A stretch of DNA of 60,626 nucleotides from contig CALXXN010000013.1 in NCBI GenBank assembly GCA_944392695.1, positions 1 through 60,626 of the forward strand, given 5' to 3'. Under the pieces are notes generated by a model. It was not told where the DNA came from. It made no database searches and worked only from the letters and a program-made list of their open reading frames with translations. The stretch is from an uncultured Spirochaetales bacterium. GTDB taxonomy: Bacteria; Spirochaetota; Spirochaetia; Sphaerochaetales; Sphaerochaetaceae. Positions 16,686 through 26,826 of this stretch are shown piece after piece; the first letter of the stretch is position 1; each line of letters begins with the position of its first letter. Both the position numbers and the translations under genes were made by a program.

Positions 16686-17000
16686 TTAGCTCAGGATCTT
16701 GAGACGGCAGCCAGCGAAACGTGGGAACAGGCGGCGCAGCCTGGAGAGCACATCACGCTCATTAAGACGCAACCAGGAAGCGAATGCAGGATGTGAACAA
16801 CGGACCACGACCTCACGTTCATCTGCGCTCTCAAGGACGACATGCTCCGCCATGTCATGCCCGATGATTTCATCCCAGTGGAAGATCACAGGTTCCTCAC
16901 CACCATTCAAATCGACCATCATACGCTCGAAATCACCCATGTACTCGTTGAGCGTACCTTCCCTTTTCTTCATGAGCCTCGCATCATCTGGGTCGTACAT
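16686..17000 (-). CDS. dciA: DciA-like DUF721 helicase loader
   Basis: DUF721 protein; DciA members load or assist the replicative helicase DnaB in bacteria that lack DnaC/DnaI. Seen: FHWDEIIGHDMAEHVVLES followed by EVVVRCSHPAFASWLRLNE and a C-terminal basic strand GCRLKI, the usual W..ivG / L.V.v.s..wa..L pattern. 104 aa. GGAGG six bases before ATG 17000 decides the start over ATG 17006. It overlaps the recF end by 17 bp. The dnaA-dnaN-recF-DUF721 order is typical of spirochaetes and several other phyla. Confidence 0.88.
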   Translation of the reverse strand: MYDPDDARLMKKREGTLNEYMGDFERMMVDLNGGEEPVIFHWDEIIGHDMAEHVVLESADEREVVVRCSHPAFASWLRLNERDVLSRLRRLFPRFAGCRLKILS

Positions 17001-18066
17001 GTCCATCCTCCACGATATAGGTAAGGCGTCCTCCATCATCCGACCCAAAGTAACGCTCATCTGGAAGGAAGGTGAGGAAGGCCTGGCTGTAAGAATCCAG
17101 ATGAGAAAGGAACGATGCCCTCTTGGCAGCATCAAGCTCCAATAAGACATCATCAAGCAACACTACAGGCTCTTTTCCAGTCATTTCCATGTAAAACCTG
17201 GCTTGGGCGAGACGGAAGAGCACTGATGCCAGGCGCACCTGTCCGGTGGAACCGCTCTGGCTGAATGGTCCGTTCTCATCGCAGACAGTGAAGCGGTCAC
17301 GATGTATTCCAGAAGTGCTGGTGAGCATCCTCATGTCGCGGTCCCTCGTGCTCTCAAGATAGCTGGTGACCTCATCCTCGCTTCTCAGTTCTTTCCAAGA
17401 AGGCTGGTAACGTATGACGACCTCCTTGTCAGTACCGGAAATAGCCTTGTAAAGTCCTGGGAATATCTGGTTGAAGTTCTTCACTCCTTCCTCCCTATCC
17501 CTGACAATCTCAAGACCATACTTCGCAAGACGGCCATCGTACAACGACAGCAACGAGGACTGTCCTGCCTTGATCGCCGCATTACGCTGGGAAAGGATCA
17601 TCCTATAACGCCGCAGGCTGTCGAGGTAGAGCGGGTTGTACATGCTGAAGGTCTGATCGAAGAAGCGCCTCCTCCGCTCAGGCTCCCCTCGTACGAAGTC
17701 GATGTCATCATGGCAGAAGACAATCACAGGAAAGTTGTAGACAAGTTCCTTGCGGTCATTGACCTCTTTTCCATCCAACAAGATCCGGCGTTTCCCATCG
17801 ACAAGCTGGTAGTCAATCCTGCGCATGTCGCCATCATCCATCCCGACCAATGCGGAAAGGGACATGTCATCAGCACCAAAGCGTACAGCCTCCTTGGCGT
17901 ATGGCGTACGGAAGGACGAACCATATGACAACATGTAGATTGACTCGAGCAGGTTGGTCTTGCCCTGCCCGTTCATACCTTCGAATACCACATCCCGCGC
18001 ATCAGTCCTGATGACAGCATCCTGGAGATTGCGGAAATTATGATGGCGGATTTCCTTGAAACGCAT
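16984..18066 (-). CDS. recF: DNA replication and repair protein RecF
   Basis: SMC-like ATPase that promotes RecA loading at gapped DNA and post-replication repair. Seen: Walker A EGMNGQGKTNLLESIYML (about 30-47), the RecF pattern RRRFFDQTFSMYNPLYLDSL, an ABC-type signature FSQSGSTGQVRLASVLFRLAQ and Walker B PVVLLDDVLLELD (about 295-307). 360 aa, normal length. Its ATG overlaps the dnaN stop by 1 nt, so translation is coupled. Confidence 0.97.
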   Translation of the reverse strand: MRFKEIRHHNFRNLQDAVIRTDARDVVFEGMNGQGKTNLLESIYMLSYGSSFRTPYAKEAVRFGADDMSLSALVGMDDGDMRRIDYQLVDGKRRILLDGKEVNDRKELVYNFPVIVFCHDDIDFVRGEPERRRRFFDQTFSMYNPLYLDSLRRYRMILSQRNAAIKAGQSSLLSLYDGRLAKYGLEIVRDREEGVKNFNQIFPGLYKAISGTDKEVVIRYQPSWKELRSEDEVTSYLESTRDRDMRMLTSTSGIHRDRFTVCDENGPFSQSGSTGQVRLASVLFRLAQARFYMEMTGKEPVVLLDDVLLELDAAKRASFLSHLDSYSQAFLTFLPDERYFGSDDGGRLTYIVEDGHVRPR

Positions 18067-19169
18067 CAGTGCATCGGCATGATGATGAAGATGTAGTCCC
18101 TTTCTGGATCAGGCAGGACAGCAATCGCAGTGTTTGCGCTGTTGAAGCAGATCCTCATGACCTCACTCTCCATTATCTTCAACGGTGTCTGCAGGAAGCT
18201 GTAGTTGAAGCTGATTGTCGTCTCAGGACCATCGTACTCGCATGGGACCATGATCTTGGCATCACCGACCTCGGAGTTCTCACTGCTGAGCAGGATTCCA
18301 CCAGGTGCGAGATCGAGGAAGACCTTGCGGCTGTTTGAATCGACGCAGAGTGCGACCTGTGCGAGTGCCTCCTGGAGTGGCTGGACAGGAATGCGGCACT
18401 CATACTTGAAGCTTGGTGGTATGACACGCTGGTAGGCTGGGTAGTTGCCAGTGATCAGTGTCGAATAAATCGTATGACCTGAGATTTCAGCGAATACCTC
18501 TGTTCCACAGACAGCCAAGCTGAAGAGTCCTTCCCCGCTTCCGATTGACACCAGGTGCTGGAGGAAGCGCGGTGGCAGTATGCAAGGCTTGAAATCCGGT
18601 ATCTCCTGTTCGAACACCTTGCGTGAGCAGGAAAGCCTCTTGCCATCAGTGGAGACCATGACGAGTTGGCCGACATCGTTCTTCTCCATGTAGACACCAG
18701 TGAGGAAGAACTTGGACTCATCAGTGCTGACAGAGAAAGATGTCTTCTGGATCATGTCGAAGAAGTCGCGTTGCGAGAGCGGGAAGTACTCGCTTGTGCA
18801 CTGCAGTAGCGAGGGGAACTTGTCCGCATCAAGGGTACGGAGGTTGAAGCTCACCTTGCTTTCCTGGCTGAGAGAGATGTTCAGCTTGTCGTCAGTATCC
18901 TCGAAGACAAGGTCCATTGATGGAAGTGTCTTTAGTATGGAAAGCAGCTTGTCTGAAGTGACAGTGATCGCTCCAGGAACAGCTGTGATCACAGGGAAGC
19001 TTGTGGTGAAACCCATCTTGCTGCCATCAGTGGCCTTGATGGTAAGGCTGTTCTGATAGTTCTCAAGAAGGACGTTCGATGTGATGGAGAGCGCATTGCG
19101 CTGGCTGGTGAAGCTGTTCGCGTATTCTATTTCCTTGAGGATCGTGTCCCGCTGACATATGAACTTCAT
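18066..19169 (-). CDS. dnaN: DNA polymerase III beta sliding clamp
   Basis: Ring-shaped processivity clamp of the replicase. The three clamp domains are present (about 1-120, 128-245, 246-367); recognisable segments include MKFICQRDTILKEIEYA, LTGVYMEKNDVGQLVMVSTD and a C-terminal DYIFIIMPMH in place of the common YxxMPMR/L end. 367 aa. AGGAG lies before the ATG, and TATACT about 30 bp upstream of the ATG could be its -10. It lies downstream of dnaA but separated by 460 bp of origin-like DNA. Confidence 0.97.
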   Translation of the reverse strand: MKFICQRDTILKEIEYANSFTSQRNALSITSNVLLENYQNSLTIKATDGSKMGFTTSFPVITAVPGAITVTSDKLLSILKTLPSMDLVFEDTDDKLNISLSQESKVSFNLRTLDADKFPSLLQCTSEYFPLSQRDFFDMIQKTSFSVSTDESKFFLTGVYMEKNDVGQLVMVSTDGKRLSCSRKVFEQEIPDFKPCILPPRFLQHLVSIGSGEGLFSLAVCGTEVFAEISGHTIYSTLITGNYPAYQRVIPPSFKYECRIPVQPLQEALAQVALCVDSNSRKVFLDLAPGGILLSSENSEVGDAKIMVPCEYDGPETTISFNYSFLQTPLKIMESEVMRICFNSANTAIAVLPDPERDYIFIIMPMH

Positions 19170-19357
19170 GTCTTACTCCTCTCGTAGCAGTCTTGATGGA
19201 AGTATAACAGCTGGATGGGAAAAATCACAGCAGGATGCTGCTTTCGCATGTACAGTCCATCAAGCAGCTGTTTTGGCAACAAGACGACTGATGTTACTAC
19301 CATTACTATTAAAGGTATTTTCAAGACTTCGTCGTAGTAATAGTAATGGCTGTTAAT

Positions 19358-19567
19358 TGTTGAAAACCTGTTCAAGTCTTTTTCAGATTTGTTTTTATAA
19401 AGAGCAAAAGTCTTGTTGACAACCTGTTGGATCCTGATGCTGTGATCGTTGGATCGTTGAAAAGCCGGACAGTCATTCTTGTGTTTTCAACAAAGCCTGT
19501 TTTTTCCACAGGACCTTTCAACAGCTTTTGAGAGTCTTATCAACAGCTTTTCAACAAGTTTTCCACA
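19358..19567. other. Probable oriC: DnaA-box cluster between dnaN and dnaA
   Basis: The 460-bp dnaN-dnaA gap carries TGTTGAAAA (19358), TTTTCAACA (19484, 19548), TTTTCCACA (19502, 19559), CTTTCAACA (19515) and TTATCAACA (19537). Six of the seven lie in the last 85 bp, close to the dnaA terminator. AT-rich DNA lies at about 19380-19400. The setting is the classical one for a bacterial origin, and the boxes match those at 8.1-8.5 kb. No coding gene is seen in this stretch. Confidence 0.72.
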
Positions 19568-19580
19568 ATTCACGTAGATG

Positions 19581-19610
19581 AAACAAAACCCCAGCACTGG
19601 ACTGGGGCTT
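19581..19610 (-). terminator. Terminator of dnaA
   Basis: CCCCAG (19589-19594) pairs with CTGGGG (19602-19607) around a 7-nt loop. On the minus strand it is followed by TTTTGTTT. It begins about 20 nt after the dnaA stop and abuts the DnaA-box cluster. Confidence 0.8.
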
Positions 19611-19629
19611 CATGTTACGTTGGGTATGA

Positions 19630-20979
19630 TCAGCGTGACTTGCTGCGTATCGATGTCTCAAGGGCATCCAATGCGCTTGCGAGCTCGGCGTTGGTCTTCC
19701 TCTCCTTCTCCACCTTGTCGATTGAATGTGTGATTGTCGAGTGGTCCCGGTCGAAATAGGTGCCGATCTCAGTTGTCGAGTACTGTGTTATCTTGCGTGT
19801 AAGGTAGATCGCAGTGTTACGTGCGTCCTTGATGATGGCTGTACGTTTCTTGCCCTTGATCTCGCTGACTTCGACATTGTAATAGGAGGATACCTCCTTC
19901 ACTATGCTTCCAATCGAGATGTCCTGCTCACCTGCCATTGGAGCTGCGATGATGTTCTTCAACTGCTCCTGGGCGACTTCCAGTGTGATTTTTGATCCAA
20001 TCAGGTTGGAATAGGCTATCAAAGTGGTGAGTGAGCCTTCCAGGTCCCTGACATTGGTCTTTATGTTCTCTGCGATGTAATTGAGGACGCTGTCGTAAAT
20101 CCTGACGCCCTTGTCATCACACTTGCGTTTCAATATGGCGACGCGTGTCTCATAATCAGGAGCCGTAAGGTTGATGTTGAGACCACGGCTGAAACGTGAC
20201 TTCAAGCGGTCTGTGAAGCCTTTGAGCTCACTGATTGGACGGTCGCAGGTGAAGACAATCTGCTTGTTCGTCTCATAAAGGTCGTTGAATGTATGGAAGA
20301 GTTCCTCCTGTGTTGAGATCTTCTTCTCAAAAAAGTGGATGTCATCAACAAGCAGGACGTCTGCCTTGCGGTACTTGATGCGGAATTGTGAGGTGTTCTT
20401 ATCTGTCAATGACTGTATGTAGTCATTTGTGAAGGTCTCCGCTGTCACATACACGACGTTCTTCCTTGGATCCTCTTTCTCAATGTAGTTTCCAATTGAT
20501 TCGAGCAGATGGGTCTTGCCCAAGCCTACACCACCATAGATCAGGCAGGGGTTGTAGCTTACACCAGGGTGCATGGCAATGGCCTTCGCTGCGTTGTAAG
20601 CGAAAAGCGTGTTCTCACATGGGATGAAGTTGTCAAAGGTGTAGGCAGGGTTCAGCAGGCTGCGCCTTCCAGATGCCCTGTTGTCATGATAAGTTTCGAC
20701 TTCCTGTGCCTCATCATCGTCACCACCTTCAATCATCTCATCCGTCGTGATGTTGATGTCGAGGTTTATCCTGCGTCCTGTAAGCTCTTCCATGACGCGT
20801 TCGAGTTCTGATTTGCAATACTTCTCGAAGTTGGTCCTGACCATGACTGAATCACAGGTGAGATGTAGTGTGTCACCATCCTCTCCTGCATAACTGACAT
20901 AGTCCAACCAGAGCGTGCTCGACTGTGGCATCGAGCTTCCAAGCTCCTCAAGCGCCTTGTACCATGTGTTTTCCAACAT
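19630..20979 (-). CDS. dnaA: Chromosomal replication initiator DnaA
   Basis: AAA+ initiator that binds DnaA boxes and melts the origin. Seen: an N-terminal helicase-interaction domain (about 1-80), an acidic/variable linker, Walker A GGVGLGKTHLLESIG (about 148-162), Walker B LLVDDIHFF, and the C-terminal box-binding helix-turn-helix ending DRDHSTITHSIDKVEKE. 449 aa from ATG 20979. That ATG is chosen because TATGAT ends exactly 7 nt upstream with a TTGAAA -35, whereas the upstream ATGs (20991, 21015) lie inside the promoter and lack a Shine-Dalgarno. Divergent from gyrB. Confidence 0.97.
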   Translation of the reverse strand: MLENTWYKALEELGSSMPQSSTLWLDYVSYAGEDGDTLHLTCDSVMVRTNFEKYCKSELERVMEELTGRRINLDINITTDEMIEGGDDDEAQEVETYHDNRASGRRSLLNPAYTFDNFIPCENTLFAYNAAKAIAMHPGVSYNPCLIYGGVGLGKTHLLESIGNYIEKEDPRKNVVYVTAETFTNDYIQSLTDKNTSQFRIKYRKADVLLVDDIHFFEKKISTQEELFHTFNDLYETNKQIVFTCDRPISELKGFTDRLKSRFSRGLNINLTAPDYETRVAILKRKCDDKGVRIYDSVLNYIAENIKTNVRDLEGSLTTLIAYSNLIGSKITLEVAQEQLKNIIAAPMAGEQDISIGSIVKEVSSYYNVEVSEIKGKKRTAIIKDARNTAIYLTRKITQYSTTEIGTYFDRDHSTITHSIDKVEKERKTNAELASALDALETSIRSKSR

Positions 20980-20986
20980 GACCACT

Positions 20987-21015
20987 ATCATATGGGTGGT
21001 GACGCCCTTTTTCAA
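20987..21015 (-). promoter_or_regulatory. dnaA promoter, predicted leaderless
   Basis: Minus strand TTGAAA (21010-21015), 17-bp spacer, TATGAT (20987-20992), then AGTGGTC (7 nt) and ATG 20979. Near-consensus, and the best example of the leaderless class in this window. Confidence 0.78.
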
Positions 21016-21089
21016 GACAGGCGGGATGTGAGGTTGTTATTTCATCTGATACAATAACTTGTATTGATGTCTTACTAGTGTGGACTATC

Positions 21090-21119
21090 TTGAAACCCCT
21101 GCATCATCTGTAATAGAAT
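21090..21119 (+). promoter_or_regulatory. Likely gyrB promoter
   Basis: TTGAAA (21090-21095), 18-bp spacer, TAGAAT (21114-21119), giving a leader of about 55 nt that contains GGGGCCCGCCCC (21139-21150) and the Shine-Dalgarno GAGGAA before ATG 21181. Unlike dnaA across the gap, gyrB is clearly led. Confidence 0.5.
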
Positions 21120-21180
21120 ATCTAAGGTTATTATATATGGGGCCCGCCCCCATTTAGAACAGCTTCATAGAGGAAAACGC

Positions 21181-23205
21181 ATGAGTGAAGAGAATCTGAA
21201 TGAAGACCTCAGCGTCCAGGACGTGGGTGTTGTCACTGGTGGTGCCGAAGAGTACGACAGTAGTGAGATCCAGGTCCTTGAAGGGCTCGAGCATGTCAGG
21301 CTCCGCCCAGGCATGTACATTGGTACGACTGGTATCGATGGACTTCATCACCTGGTCTACGAGGTGCTCGACAACAGCATAGACGAGGCCATGGCTGGTT
21401 TCTGTGACCACATACAGATCTTTTTCGACCGCAATGAGTATGGTGAGGTCTGTACGGTTGAGGATAATGGTCGTGGAATCCCTGTCGACATACATCCTCA
21501 AGTTGGCAAGTCAGCCCTCGAGGTCTGTCTGACCAAGCTTAATGCAGGTGGTAAGTTCGCCAAGGGCGCCTACAAGGTCTCTGGTGGTTTGCATGGTGTT
21601 GGTGTCTCCTGTGTCAACGCACTCTCCATCTGGATGGAGGCCACTGTCTACCATGAGGGCAAGATCTACCATCAGGTCTACCACCGTGGCATTCCAGAAG
21701 AGGATGTCAAGGTTATTGGAGAATGTGATCCAGAACGCCATGGAACGACGATAAGCTTCTCTCCTGACTTCGATGTCATGGAGCCTAACAGTTTCAATTA
21801 TGAGACGCTGTCAGCCCGTTTCAGGGAGCTCAGCTACCTCAACCATGGCATACGTATAACAATCACAGACAAGCGTGGCGAGGAGCCTAAGACCGAGGAC
21901 TTCCATTCTGAGGGAGGACTTTCCGAGTTCGTAAGTTATCTTAACGAATATAAGAAGACCCTCTTCCCTCCTGTTGCATTCGAAGCGGTCAAGAATGACG
22001 TCGTTGTTGAAGTCGCCATGCAATACAACGACAAGTACGATGAGAAGGTCTACTCCTTCGTAAACAATATCAACACACGTGAAGGTGGTACACACCTGAC
22101 CGGTTTCAAGACCGCCATCCTCATGGCTGTCAACAACCAACTCCAGAAGAACCAGAAGATGCTGAAGAAATTCGGCAATGACAAGCTGGAGTCATCTGAC
22201 ATAAGTGAAGGTCTTACAGGTGTTGTATCAATCAAGATCGCCAATCCCCAGTTCGAAGGTCAGACCAAGATGAAGCTTGGAAATGCCAATGTGCGTGGCA
22301 TCGTCCAATCCTTGGTCTATGAGAAACTGAACAACTACTTTGACGAGTTCCCTGCCAATATCGAATTGCTCCTTGACAAGGCGATCAGCGCTGCTCTTGG
22401 CCGTATTGCGGCACGTAAGGCTCGTGAGCAGATCAGGAAGAAGAATGAAGGCGGTGGCCTGCCAGGCAAGCTCGCCGACTGTTCTGAGAAAGATCCGGCC
22501 AAGTGTGAGGTCTTCATCGTCGAGGGTGACTCCGCAGGTGGATCCGCAAAGCAGGGCCGTGACCGCCGTTTCCAGGCGATCCTCCCCCTCTGGGGCAAGA
22601 TGCTGAATGTCGAGAAGGCCCAGGAGTACAAGGTACTTGGCAATGACAAGCTGCAGCCTGTCATCTCCACAATCGGAGCTGGTCTCACCCGTTATAACAA
22701 CAACAGCAACGCTGATGGCGATGATGAGCAGACCTTTGATATCACAAAGGCCCGTTACCACAAGATCATCATCATGGCTGATGCTGATGTCGACGGTTCC
22801 CATATCCGTACCCTGCTCCTGACCTTCTTCTTCCGCTACATGAGGCCTCTGATCGAAGCTGGCTACATCTACTTCGCCATGCCTCCACTCTACAAGATCA
22901 CCCTTGGGAAGAAGGTCTTCTATGCCTATGACGAGGCTGATAAGAAGAGGATCATCGAGGAGAATGCTTCAGGCATGGATGAGGCCAAAATCCCCATCCA
23001 GCGCTACAAGGGCCTTGGTGAGATGAACCCAGAGCAGCTCTGGGAGACGACGATGAATCCTGAGACCAGGCTGATCAGCCGTGTGCACCTCGAGGATGCC
23101 GAGGAGGCAGACCGTGTCTTCTCCATGCTCATGGGTGAGGATGTAGAGCCCAGGAGGGATTTCATCGAGCAGAATGCGACTTATGTCGCCAACCTTGACG
23201 TTTAA
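21181..23205 (+). CDS. gyrB: DNA gyrase subunit B
   Basis: ATPase subunit of gyrase, which introduces negative supercoils. Seen: a 30-residue acidic N-terminal extension, then [15 protein letters not shown], the GHKL ATP site ([29 protein letters not shown]), and TOPRIM motifs [20 protein letters not shown] and [14 protein letters not shown], ending with the [12 protein letters not shown] tail motif. 674 aa. GAGGAA eight bases before ATG. It is followed after 14 bp by gyrA in one operon; this gyrB-gyrA pairing beside dnaA is a conserved origin arrangement. Confidence 0.98.
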   Translation: MSEENLNEDLSVQDVGVVTGGAEEYDSSEIQVLEGLEHVRLRPGMYIGTTGIDGLHHLVYEVLDNSIDEAMAGFCDHIQIFFDRNEYGEVCTVEDNGRGIPVDIHPQVGKSALEVCLTKLNAGGKFAKGAYKVSGGLHGVGVSCVNALSIWMEATVYHEGKIYHQVYHRGIPEEDVKVIGECDPERHGTTISFSPDFDVMEPNSFNYETLSARFRELSYLNHGIRITITDKRGEEPKTEDFHSEGGLSEFVSYLNEYKKTLFPPVAFEAVKNDVVVEVAMQYNDKYDEKVYSFVNNINTREGGTHLTGFKTAILMAVNNQLQKNQKMLKKFGNDKLESSDISEGLTGVVSIKIANPQFEGQTKMKLGNANVRGIVQSLVYEKLNNYFDEFPANIELLLDKAISAALGRIAARKAREQIRKKNEGGGLPGKLADCSEKDPAKCEVFIVEGDSAGGSAKQGRDRRFQAILPLWGKMLNVEKAQEYKVLGNDKLQPVISTIGAGLTRYNNNSNADGDDEQTFDITKARYHKIIIMADADVDGSHIRTLLLTFFFRYMRPLIEAGYIYFAMPPLYKITLGKKVFYAYDEADKKRIIEENASGMDEAKIPIQRYKGLGEMNPEQLWETTMNPETRLISRVHLEDAEEADRVFSMLMGEDVEPRRDFIEQNATYVANLDV

Positions 23206-23219
23206 GGAGAAGAGCCTCT

Positions 23220-25760
23220 ATGGATGAGGATATCACAAGAAACGAAGACATCGACAGCCGTACATTGGTCGTTGATGTCGCATCGGAGATGCGTACCAGC
23301 TATCTGAACTACGCGATGTCCGTCATTGTCAGCCGTGCACTCCCTGATGTCAGGGATGGTCTCAAGCCTGTCCACAGGAGGATCTTGTACGATATGTACG
23401 AGATGGGCTTGAAGGCTGGTGGTGCTTATAAGAAATGTGCCCGTATCGTTGGTGACGTACTTGGTAAGTACCACCCACATGGTGATGCTTCAGTGTATGA
23501 TGCACTGGTCCGTCTCGCCCAGGATTTCTCACTGCGCTACCCTGTCGTCAAGCCACAGGGCAACTTCGGTTCCATCGATGGCGACCCACCAGCCGCCATG
23601 AGGTACACCGAGGCCAAGATGAGCCGCATCGGCGAGGAGATGCTGAGCGACATAGGAAAGGAGACGGTCGATTTCGGTCCTAACTACGATGACTCACTTG
23701 AGGAGCCGTCTGTCCTTCCTGCCGCCTTCCCCTTCCTTCTTGCCAACGGCACAAGTGGTATCGCTGTCGGTATGGCTACCAACATGGCGCCACATAACCT
23801 TGGTGAGATCGTAGATGCTGTCTGTGCTTTGATTGACAATCCTGATCTTGGCAACCTTGAGCTGATGGATTACATCAAAGGGCCAGACTTCCCCTCCGCT
23901 GGCATCATCTGCGGCCGCAAGGGCATCATGGATGCCTATACTACTGGCAAGGGCAAGATCGTCATGCGCAGCCGCTATGAAATCGAGGAGCATGAGAAGG
24001 GTCATGACAGGATCATATTCACAGAGCTCCCCTACCAGGTGAACAAGGCAGAGCTGGTCAAGAAGATTGATGACATGCGCAAGGACAACATCATCCCCAA
24101 CATCGCATCAATCCATGATGAGTCTGACAGGGATGGCATACGTGTCGTCATCGACCTCAAGCAGGGTGCCGTGCCCAACATCGTGTTGAACATGCTCTTC
24201 AACCGCACAGCCCTGCAGTCCAACTTCAATGTCTACAACCTGGCTCTCAAAGACGGCCGTCCAAAGGTCTTCACTCTTCGTGAGATGCTCCAGAGCTACA
24301 TCGACCACCGTGAGGAGGTCATCGAACGCAGGACTCGTTACGACCTCAGGAAGGCCGAGGAACGTGCCCATATCCTACAGGGATTGAAAATCGGCTTGGA
24401 CAACATCGATGAGGTCGTCAGGATCATCAAGGAGAGCGAGGACAACAATGTCGCCTCCCTTGAGCTCCAGAAGGCCTTCTCCCTGACACAGGTCCAGGCA
24501 GATGCGATCATCGACATGCGTCTTGGCCGTCTTTCACATCTTGAGACAGAGAAGATCCTTGATGAGTTGGCTGAAATCGAACAGAAGATCGCCTACTACA
24601 AGGACCTCCTCTCCGACAGGTGCAAGATACTTGGTGTGGTCAAGGACGAGATCCGCGATATTGGACAGAAGTATGGTGACAGGAGGCGCACTGAAATCCA
24701 GGAGCGTGAGCTTGAGGATGCGACTGATGCTGACTTCATCAAGGAGGAGCAGGTCGTCGTCTCCATCTCCAACAAGGGCTTCGCGAAGAGGCTTCCGATT
24801 GATGAGTACCGGGCCCAGAGCCGTGGAGGCAAGGGCGTCAAGGGTGCCAAGCTTGTCGATGGTGATTTCGTCGAGCACCTCTTCATCGCTTCTTCTCATG
24901 ATATCGTCATGTACGTGACGAACTTCGGAAAAGCCTACTATTCGTACGTATGGGAGATTCCAGAGGCTGCCAAGACCGCCAAGGGAGCTAATATCAAGAA
25001 CTTCCTCCAGATTGAGAACCAGGAGAAGGTGACGAGCATCATCTGCTTCAAAGAGTTCACAGAGGACAAGTATCTCTTGATGGTCACAAAGATGGGTATC
25101 ACGAAGAAGGTCGAGCTCAACGCCTTCGTCAATGCACGCAAGAAAGGTGTGAAGGCCATCATCCTCGATGAGAATGATGAGCTTGTGAATTCCATCTTCG
25201 TCGACGGTGGTGATGATGTGATGTTCGTATCCAAGCGTGGCAAGGGCCTCAGGACATCTTCAGAGAACGTCAGGACCATGGGACGTGCCACACATGGTGT
25301 ACGCGCCATGAAGCTTGCTGATGACGATGAGATCATCGGAGTCGTCAAGGTCGAGGAAGGCCGCCGCATCCTGATGGTCACTGAGAACGGCAAGGGCAAG
25401 CAGGTACGCTTTGAAGAGTTCATGGCACATGGCCGCGGTACCATGGGCCAGAAGCTTTACACCATCGATGACAGGACTAGTTACCTTGTTGGAGCCTTGG
25501 CTGTCAACGATGACAACGATGTCGTCTTCGTCTCGATGAATGGGCAGACGATCCGAGTCCATGTAAAAGACATCTCAATCCAGGGACGTTCTGCCATGGG
25601 TGTGAAGGTCGTAAGCTTCAAGAAGAGCTCTGACAAGGTTGTTGCCATGGCAATGACTGATTACCAGGAGGATGAAGAGGAAGAAGAAGCTACAGAAGAG
25701 GCTTCAGAAACCACTCCTGTTGAGACTCCTGCTGCTCCTGAAGGCGGAAACGAAGCCTGA
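23220..25760 (+). CDS. gyrA: DNA gyrase subunit A
   Basis: DNA-cleaving subunit of gyrase. Catalytic Tyr129 in [10 protein letters not shown]. The quinolone-determining region reads [14 protein letters not shown]: Ala90 stands where E. coli has Ser83, while Asp94 (E. coli Asp87) is kept. The GyrA box [10 protein letters not shown] and six beta-propeller repeats of the C-terminal wrapping domain (about 510-815) are visible, followed by an acidic tail [11 protein letters not shown]. 846 aa. AAGGAG precedes the ATG; it is co-transcribed with gyrB and ends at a terminator 20 nt downstream. GyrA rather than ParC is indicated by the GyrA box and the gyrB neighbour. Confidence 0.98.
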   Translation: MDEDITRNEDIDSRTLVVDVASEMRTSYLNYAMSVIVSRALPDVRDGLKPVHRRILYDMYEMGLKAGGAYKKCARIVGDVLGKYHPHGDASVYDALVRLAQDFSLRYPVVKPQGNFGSIDGDPPAAMRYTEAKMSRIGEEMLSDIGKETVDFGPNYDDSLEEPSVLPAAFPFLLANGTSGIAVGMATNMAPHNLGEIVDAVCALIDNPDLGNLELMDYIKGPDFPSAGIICGRKGIMDAYTTGKGKIVMRSRYEIEEHEKGHDRIIFTELPYQVNKAELVKKIDDMRKDNIIPNIASIHDESDRDGIRVVIDLKQGAVPNIVLNMLFNRTALQSNFNVYNLALKDGRPKVFTLREMLQSYIDHREEVIERRTRYDLRKAEERAHILQGLKIGLDNIDEVVRIIKESEDNNVASLELQKAFSLTQVQADAIIDMRLGRLSHLETEKILDELAEIEQKIAYYKDLLSDRCKILGVVKDEIRDIGQKYGDRRRTEIQERELEDATDADFIKEEQVVVSISNKGFAKRLPIDEYRAQSRGGKGVKGAKLVDGDFVEHLFIASSHDIVMYVTNFGKAYYSYVWEIPEAAKTAKGANIKNFLQIENQEKVTSIICFKEFTEDKYLLMVTKMGITKKVELNAFVNARKKGVKAIILDENDELVNSIFVDGGDDVMFVSKRGKGLRTSSENVRTMGRATHGVRAMKLADDDEIIGVVKVEEGRRILMVTENGKGKQVRFEEFMAHGRGTMGQKLYTIDDRTSYLVGALAVNDDNDVVFVSMNGQTIRVHVKDISIQGRSAMGVKVVSFKKSSDKVVAMAMTDYQEDEEEEEATEEASETTPVETPAAPEGGNEA

Positions 25761-25781
25761 CAGGACAAATGTATCACAAAC

Positions 25782-25816
25782 AAGGTTGCTTTGGATGCTC
25801 CAAGGCAGCCTTTTAG
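25782..25816 (+). terminator. Terminator of gyrBA
   Basis: A 14-bp stem (25782-25795 with 25799-25812, two G-U pairs, 3-nt loop) followed by TTTTAG. Confidence 0.85.
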
Positions 25817-26042
25817 TTAAGAAAAATAATATTCAATATACTGAAAATCATAAGAAAACCTTGTTTTTGTCCAATTATTTTTGTATCTATATATAGAAAC
25901 CTTGCCTCAAAAACCGCAAATGGCGCGTTTATTTGGGGTTTTTGGAGCAGAACGGGTCCCCTAAAGAATGAACATGGTTTTCTGAGGTATCACAGGGGTA
26001 AAACCAAAGATGACTGAGTACCCAGCCATCTCTTTATAGCAG

Positions 26043-26056
26043 GTTTCACGTGAAAC
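26043..26056. other. parS site 1
   Basis: Perfect palindrome GTTTCACGTGAAAC, the core of the universal bacterial parS consensus bound by ParB. Confidence 0.9.
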
Positions 26057-26157
26057 AGTGGCGGTGTGTCACTTTGCTTTTTTTCTATCTGTCTTATTCT
26101 GGATGAAATTGTATGAAATCGTGTTTTTACACTTATTCGTAATTAGTAATCCCAGAT

Positions 26158-26171
26158 GTTTCACGTGAAAC
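26158..26171. other. parS site 2
   Basis: GTTTCACGTGAAAC, preceded by T as in the full 16-mer consensus; 115 bp from site 1. Confidence 0.9.
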
Positions 26172-26253
26172 CATCATTGGTTTACTTTCAATTTGAACTA
26201 TAGAAGTATTTGATTTTGCTTTTCTTTTCTTAAGGTAGTGATATTTATAGTTT

Positions 26254-26267
26254 GTTTCACGTGAAAC
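26254..26267. other. parS site 3
   Basis: GTTTCACGTGAAAC, flanked by T on the left and G on the right. Confidence 0.9.
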
Positions 26268-26531
26268 GTTCAAATCGATGAATATATGAAAGTATGTGCT
26301 TTTTAAAACCAGTTTTTTCTCCTTGCCTTGTTTGGTGTGATAGTTTTATGTAGTTTTTTTTTTAATGTGTATAGTGATGTTGGTTTTAAGCTGGTTTATA
26401 GAATTGTAAGTGAAAGCATATTGTTCTTATTTTTTTATGCTTTCTGATATGATGATTGATTTTGGTTTGAATAAAGCATGTTGTTGAGTTTTCTTGTTTG
26501 TAGAGGTTTTTTATATCAGGGTTTGTGTTTG

Positions 26532-26545
26532 GTTTCACGTGAAAC
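26532..26545. other. parS site 4
   Basis: GTTTCACGTGAAAC. In translation it yields the VSRET that makes a spurious 61-aa frame look peptide-like. Confidence 0.9.
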
Positions 26546-26826
26546 TATTTTAGAGTTATGTGTCATGTTTTGTTTGTTTAATTTTTGTTCTTTTATAGGA
26601 TTTTGCTTTGCCGTATGTATCTTACATTACAAATATTTTTTTGACTGCTGTGATACGAGCTAATTTATATTGTGGTATTTATGTGTAAGGTTCTTGTTTT
26701 TGTGAAGTATCTAATATATTAGTTGTATAGTAATTATAGCTAGTACTTTTTGCGCATTCATGCTGAGTATTGTGAAGCTCTGCTACCTTGAATACCTGAT
26801 GGGCTTGAACTAAAGGTCGTTGACTT

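Larger units (their letters stand above)
25817..26826. other. 1-kb gene-free AT-rich region with parS sites
   Basis: No open frame here has a ribosome site, a recognisable motif or codon use like its neighbours. The DNA is unusually AT-rich for this window and strongly T- and G-biased on the plus strand (for example the T10 run near 26354-26363), as expected of unselected leading-strand DNA beside an origin. Four of five parS sites lie inside it. Its function is most simply a centromere-like ParB loading zone. Confidence 0.7.

Noticed and set aside
20980-21015. Longer dnaA frame starting upstream (up to 12 extra residues)
   Set aside because: Those starts lie inside a near-consensus promoter and have no ribosome site.
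26478-26663. 61-aa Cys/Phe-rich open frame that looks membrane-like
   Set aside because: It lies in T-rich non-coding DNA, contains a parS palindrome read as VSRET, has no ribosome site and a composition explained by TTT/TGT-rich DNA.
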